In this document: in pieces, positions 59,340 through 64,000 of the stretch | Position numbering within the stretch: position 1 is the first letter of the stretch | Layout of the letters: every line of letters starts with the position of its first letter | DNA from: Stenogyne calaminthoides | Taxonomy: Eukaryota > Streptophyta > Magnoliopsida > Lamiales > Lamiaceae | Length of the DNA: 64,000 nucleotides | Assembly (NCBI GenBank): GCA_037126765.1 | Contig: JBBCBC010000037.1 | Coordinates: forward strand, 5,833,263-5,897,262 | Direction: 5' to 3' | Notes under the pieces: model-generated | What the model saw: the letters and a program-made list of their open reading frames with translations, nothing else | Told to the model about the DNA's origin: nothing | The model's database searches: none | Translations under genes and position numbers: made by a program

Positions 59340-62154
59340 TAAAAGAGAGAGGGGAGAAACTGAAAAAGAAAGCACTGGCTCCTCGTAAGCCTTGAAGGCT
59401 TCAATCTATCACGAGAAGAGGCCAGACATCAAGAAACTCAACCTCAAGGCCAAAGAAGGGTTGAAATTCCACTTCGTGTTCTTGCTCAGTTGTGACAAAT
59501 GTGCAAGAGCAAGAAACTCGAGGAACATGTTTTCTCGAGGTACTCAAAAACTTCTCTCGAGCTCGATAAAAATTCTCAGAAATCTTCAAGGACCTCGATT
59601 CCTATCGAAGAGAGACTGCTCGGACTTCGATCGGTCACCAACCTCAAGAATTGCCGAACTTGATGCACTTCAATGAACCATTTCTCGATCCATCAAAGAC
59701 TAGAACTTGTACAATCCGAGCCAACCGCTCCCGAAAAGCCCAAAATTGAGAAGGAGAGGTCAAGAAACCGAGTGGCGCAGTTAGCAAGGGGAACGATTCA
59801 TTCTTGATAGGTACCTCGAAATGAAAGCGCATATCCCCGACCTTCGGGATCTTTTCTTTTCGACTCGTAACCACAGTCTACATCCTAAATCGACTCTTCC
59901 CGAGATGTTTGATATAGCCTCCTTCGGGAGAAGATTGGTGGAATCTTTGAGACCGCTGCTTTTTGACAGAGTTCTCTGGTTCGGGAGGACCAAGCTTCGT
60001 AATGAAAATTGCCGACTTTGATGAGCTAGTAAAGAGAAAGGTGGGTGAAAAGGAAAACTGATGTTGATGCCTCCAGATTCTATGAATCCGAAGGAGATGA
60101 GGATCAAGATAAAGAGGGTGACAAACAAGATGATCTTTGAAAAAAAAATGGAGGGGAGAAGGAACCTCGACAGATTCTCGAGAAAAAAAAGAGATCGAAA
60201 GTCGGATGGAGAAGGACAACGATGTCAAGACAGCCGATATCACACATCCTCGACCGGTTAAGACTTTAGGTATCTTTTGGCACTATTATACATTATGCCA
60301 AAGCTAATTGAAGTTCCTATCTTTAAATCAGATATACGATATCTTGATCGAGGCTCGGTTGGAGCAACCAATTTCGATTGGAGACAATTGTTTTGCCTCC
60401 GAAATTGATTTCATCCTATCCCGGATAAATTGGAAAATGTGGTGCCAATGGTGGAAAAAAGTGACTCAAATTGAAGAAACCTTAGCAAGCCAATCTCAAA
60501 AGTTTGAAAATCTGAGTTCATCTTCCGTACATCGCCGCAACTAAAACAACTTTTTGCGGATAAAATGACTACTTTGGAAGGAAAAATTGATGTAGTCAAA
60601 ATCGAGCTCAATGCGAAAATGAAGCGGATGTATCAAGATAGAATCGCCATCTTGAAGCCAAGTTTGGTTGAGAAGAATGATCCGATGATCAAAAACAAAA
60701 TTGTTGAGGAAATGGGCTCTATGCTCATGACCAATATGACAGATGATGCATGATGTCTTCTCAAATCGATTCGCACCTCTTTTTTCGGATGAGTTCTCAA
60801 TGGCTAAGAATTACATGAGAAGGCTAGAGGATGAAAGCATGATCAACAAGGCGGGAAGTCTGAAGATAAGCAAAAAAGCAATACCATATGGATAATGCAC
60901 TAACTCAACTACTCCCAAGGTATGGTGCCAAAAAGGGGAAAATGCCTGGTGGCAAATTAAGTGAGTTGTTGGCACAAACCTTGGAGAGAAAGGCTAAAAA
61001 AGAAGCTGAAAGAAAGAAAATTAGTTTGAAGCCTTAAGAGAAATTGAAGCCAATCGAGAAACTAAAATTCAAAGAAGTTCGAGAAACCTACCTTCACTCG
61101 CTCAGGACAAATGATCGATCACTCAGAAGTAATTTATTTAAACCGAGTGATAGAAGAATGATTGAGACAAGCAAAGTCGGTGAAAATCAAGTCAGACCTG
61201 AAAAGAGAAAGGTTGTTGCATTTGTGGAGCAAGAAAAGAAAAAAAGAGCTAAAACTTCTAAGCCTACTAAGATGAAATTGATAATGGATTTTGAAGAATC
61301 TGAGGAAGAAGCTGAAAAAGAAGAAACTGAAATTCAGAAAGAAGTCTTGAATACCAAGAAAACTCTGAAAACCCTTCAAATTGAAAAAGAGAAGAAGACT
61401 GCTGCTTCGTGTCTCAGGTGTTCCTTTGATCAGGAAAAAGAAAGAAGAAGAGCAGAAAAGAATAAGTGGTTTTAAAAAGTTTTTGAGCAAAATGAGGGGT
61501 ACAGAAAAAACTCAGAAATGGCCGCACATTGATAAATGGATGCCTATTCAGTTCAATGATACATGGGAAGATATCAAGAGAACCTTCTGGTTCTATTATG
61601 AGATTCTGAGAGAATGGAGGGGGAGCAGCTTGGATATGAATGAAGCCTTCATTGAATACTTACTGACATTTTATACTAAGTACCTGCAAAGTTGGATCAA
61701 CTTGGCAGATGAAGTAAATACTCAGATAATAGCCCCTGGTCCATACACTTACCCAACTCCTAGATTTGAGAATGGCTATGTGAATGAAACAGTCATTTCT
61801 CAGGAGATAGCTCAGTATGCCATCCAGCTAGGCCTAACAGGAAACAACCCTGATATCATCAAAGCAAGGGATGAACTCAAGAAGAGATACTATGGGATGT
61901 TCAACCCGGAAGTGCCGGAGGATGAAGTGGAAGAAGATCAAGACTTTGTATACATTTTTTTTTTTGATTTTCATTGTAATCAGAAACTCTTATCCTACAT
62001 CAATGAAAATTTTATCTTTATGCTCAAAGATAATATCTCATTATCTTTTTACATGTCTTTTATGTTTGATATGCCTTATGTTTTGAAATTGTTGGGAGAA
62101 TTACCATTTTTGGATTGTAATAGACAAAACCAAAACCCGAGAAGAATATGTTAG
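59340..62154 (+). pseudogene. Extra 3' gene of the Sirevirus-like element, remaining parts
   Basis: Broken frames continue: KIDVVKIELNAKMKRM (coiled-coil-like) near 60585, Lys/Glu-rich pieces at 61044-61475, and 61381-62154 with KWPHIDKWMPIQFNDTWEDI and YYEILREWRGSSLDMNEAFI. The last piece is open for about 200 residues. Coiled-coil-rich tails are usual for this gene. None forms a continuous frame with the first part. Confidence 0.5.
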
Positions 62155-62189
62155 GTTTTCATAAATGTAACAAGATGGTTTTGCATCAT

Positions 62190-62203
62190 CAAAAAGGGGA
62201 AAT
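62190..62203 (+). other. Polypurine tract of the copia element
   Basis: CAAAAAGGGGAAAT directly before TGTTGGGAG is the expected plus-strand primer beside the 3' LTR. Confidence 0.75.
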
Positions 62204-62364
62204 TGTTGGGAGATGAATTTAATAAAGAAATTTTGATTAGATCCCAAAACCCCGAAAGTATGACATGTTCAGATAATCTTGATAGATCGAGTCAGATTCA
62301 AGATAGATTATTCAGAAATTATCTCGCACTATGTATACGCCAGAGATATAGATCGTGTTAGATT

Positions 62365-62705
62365 CTCAAGACATCAAGACTCAAGATGTCACCGAAACAT
62401 CAAGACTCAAGATGTCATCAAGACATCAAGACTCAAGAAGTCGCCGAAGACACCGAAAACTCAAGATGTCATCGAAAACATCAAGACTCAAGATGTCACG
62501 TAAGACACCAAGACTCAAGAAGTCAGCTCAAGACATCAAGACTCAAGATGTCAATCGAAAACACCGAAGACTCAAGATATCATCAAGACATCAAGACTCA
62601 AGATATCATTGAAAACATCAAGACTCAAAGATGTCATCAAGACACCAAGACTCGTAAGATATCAAGACCCAAAGAGTTATCAAGACTCAAGAAAATACTA
62701 AATAC
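62365..62705 (+). repeat. Tandem CATCAAGACTCAAGATGTCA array
   Basis: The core ACATCAAGACTCAAGATGTC recurs about ten times with variable spacers (ACCGAAA, ATCGAAAA, GCCGAAGACACC). All three forward frames are open across much of it because of the composition, so the open frames are not evidence of a protein. Confidence 0.85.
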
Positions 62706-63160
62706 TCAAAGATAACCAATGTTCAGAGGCAATCAATAATATCTATCTCAAGACTACAAAACCGTGAAAAACGCAAATATTCGAGAAAAGTAGATATTGC
62801 CCAAAACATTCATATGCATAAAAGGAACTAAGTCTAAGTGTTGTTTAAGGTTATCTCATTCGAGAGATTGACCAAAAAGAGCCGTTTTTGTTTGTCTACA
62901 TTTCTTTGAAGACAAAAACCAATCGGAGGAAGACAACATTGTACTTTCTTCGACACCGAAAGCGACGGGACACCGAATCATGTCGGTAGTACTATGTTCC
63001 GCATCGCAAAAATTGGTGATTGGCTACATAACGCATATTTCCTAAAACATGCAAGGGAGTATTCAAACCCTAAATATAGCCGCTTCATCAAACACCATAA
63101 GAGGAAACTCATGAATCTCCTCCAACGGATAGTTTTTCAAGAGTGACCTTGGTGAAGTTA

Positions 63161-63172
63161 CTTTATAAATAC
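63161..63172 (+). promoter_or_regulatory. Probable TATA box of the copia LTR
   Basis: CTTTATAAATAC sits about 960 bases into the LTR, followed by a leader-like stretch. It is the best core-promoter candidate in the LTR. Confidence 0.4.
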
Positions 63173-64000
63173 TAGTGACCCTTTACATTGAGAGGTTACG
63201 AAATTTAAAAGCAACTCAAGAGCTCATTCAATATTATTGCAAATTTGAAGCACTCGAAAAACCTAGAATTTCCCCCGAAGTGTTTCACATTGGAAGAGCT
63301 CACTATTCTAAGCCTAGAGTGATAGATATATCCAAATCTTAGAAGAGATATTCTAGCCTTTGCATTACGTTCTTATTGTAAAGGATATCTCACCCTAGTT
63401 GAAATCAACCCAAAACCCAAACCCTTTGTTAAGGTAGTTTGTGTGTGTTTTTGTTGGTGAGTTAGAGTTGTAAAGAGTTAGTAAGCTCTGATGGAGTTAG
63501 CGAAAAACTCTAGAGAAGAAGTTAGTAAGCTACTTGTGGTAGTCCGAACACTTGTGTGTGTTTGAGTTAGTAAGGCTGCAGGTGAGTCGGATGAAAAACT
63601 CAAGGTAGAAAAGTGAGTAAGCTACTGTGAGTTAGCCGACTTTAGGAAGTGGTTAAGGAATTTCTCTGAAGGTCAGAGAGAGTGGACGTAGGAGCTTGAG
63701 TCTCTGAACCACTATAATTTTTGTGTTGTTTTGCTTTCTGTACTGTATTACTATCTTTTGCATGTTTTTCACTGAAAGCATAATTCACTGATATTCAGTT
63801 GGAACCAATCCACTGAACTTGCATCAAATTGATCACGGCCTTAATCAATCTTTTTTTTATTGAAGGAAGATTTTCAAAGAAAGTTAAAACGAGTATAAAC
63901 TTAGGGTCAACCATTCCGCACACTTGAGTAGCTAGAACAGATAGTTACCAAACTAAACTAACTCTACGGAGGGTTCAGTAAGATAATTATCTGATCCAAG

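Larger units (their letters stand above)
54041..62203 (+). mobile_element. Internal region of a degraded Sirevirus-like Ty1/copia element
   Basis: The order is the gag end, protease/GAG-pre-integrase, integrase, reverse transcriptase, RNase H, then about 4 kb of extra coding DNA before the PPT and 3' LTR. The copia domain order and the long 3' extra region match the Sirevirus (SIRE/Maximus) lineage. The 5' LTR, the primer site and most of gag are missing, cut off at the solo LTR. Frameshifts and stops are everywhere. Confidence 0.8.
62204..64000 (+). repeat. 3' LTR of the copia element, right end beyond the window
   Basis: It starts TGTTGGGAGATGAATTTAAT after the PPT. It includes a tandem array (62365-62700) and a TATA-like CTTTATAAATACTAG at 63161. 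No convincing CA end or target duplication was seen before 64000, so the LTR probably continues. Confidence 0.75.

Noticed and set aside
58681..60243. Minus-strand open frames opposite the Sirevirus extra gene
   Set aside because: No domain was recognised and composition follows the plus-strand coding sequence.
62365..62705. CRISPR-like array
   Set aside because: The units are variable, the spacers are short relatives of each other, and the setting is a plant LTR.

Overview
This window is AT-rich nuclear DNA from a flowering plant, most likely a eudicot. The evidence is spliced genes with GT-AG introns, a plant-specific WRKY factor, a RABA-class Rab GTPase, promoters carrying telo-box and site II (TGGGCC) motifs, and dense plant transposable elements (Tat-like Ty3/gypsy, Sirevirus-like Ty1/copia, CACTA, hAT and Stowaway MITEs, tRNA-derived SINEs). 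Species cannot be named from the sequence alone.

Layout, left to right. 1-5.8 kb is non-coding with MITEs and short repeats. 6.1-13.1 kb (+) is a 16-exon gene for a plastid-targeted Rossmann/CIA30 fusion protein; its reading frame is broken at three places. 14.8-15.1 kb (-) is a small uncharacterised gene. 16.4-19.5 kb (+) is an intact two-exon RABA1-type Rab GTPase with a MITE-filled 2.4 kb intron. 20.8-34.1 kb is a complete 13.3 kb Tat-like Ty3/gypsy retrotransposon in minus orientation, with a 5-bp target duplication (ACCTA), ~1.05 kb LTRs, degraded gag-pol, and an extra gene on the opposite strand that has its own TATA box. 36.2-37.4 kb (-) is a three-exon group IIe-type WRKY gene with a one-base homopolymer slip. 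37.4-43.9 kb is intergenic with MITE and SINE debris. 44.0-45.1 kb is a non-autonomous DNA element built from TGTTAC arrays. 45.2-48.0 kb is a CACTA element that lost its transposase but keeps a multi-exon DUF8039/Ulp1-like gene. 48.3-49.0 kb (-) is an intact three-exon atypical HLH/ACT-like regulator. 50.5-52.3 kb is the 5' part of a second CACTA element, then a ~1.75 kb solo or truncated LTR, then a degraded Sirevirus-like Ty1/copia element (54.0-62.2 kb) whose 3' LTR runs past the right edge.

The host genes (plastid CIA30-type factor, small unknown protein, Rab GTPase, WRKY, HLH regulator) are independent single genes, not a cluster. The elements with most to examine are the antisense gene of the Tat element, the Ulp1-carrying CACTA, and the recurring single-base slips in homopolymers inside otherwise well-conserved exons. 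Those slips are either real decay or assembly error, and telling them apart decides whether two host genes are functional. I found no clear evidence of a wholly new biological system.
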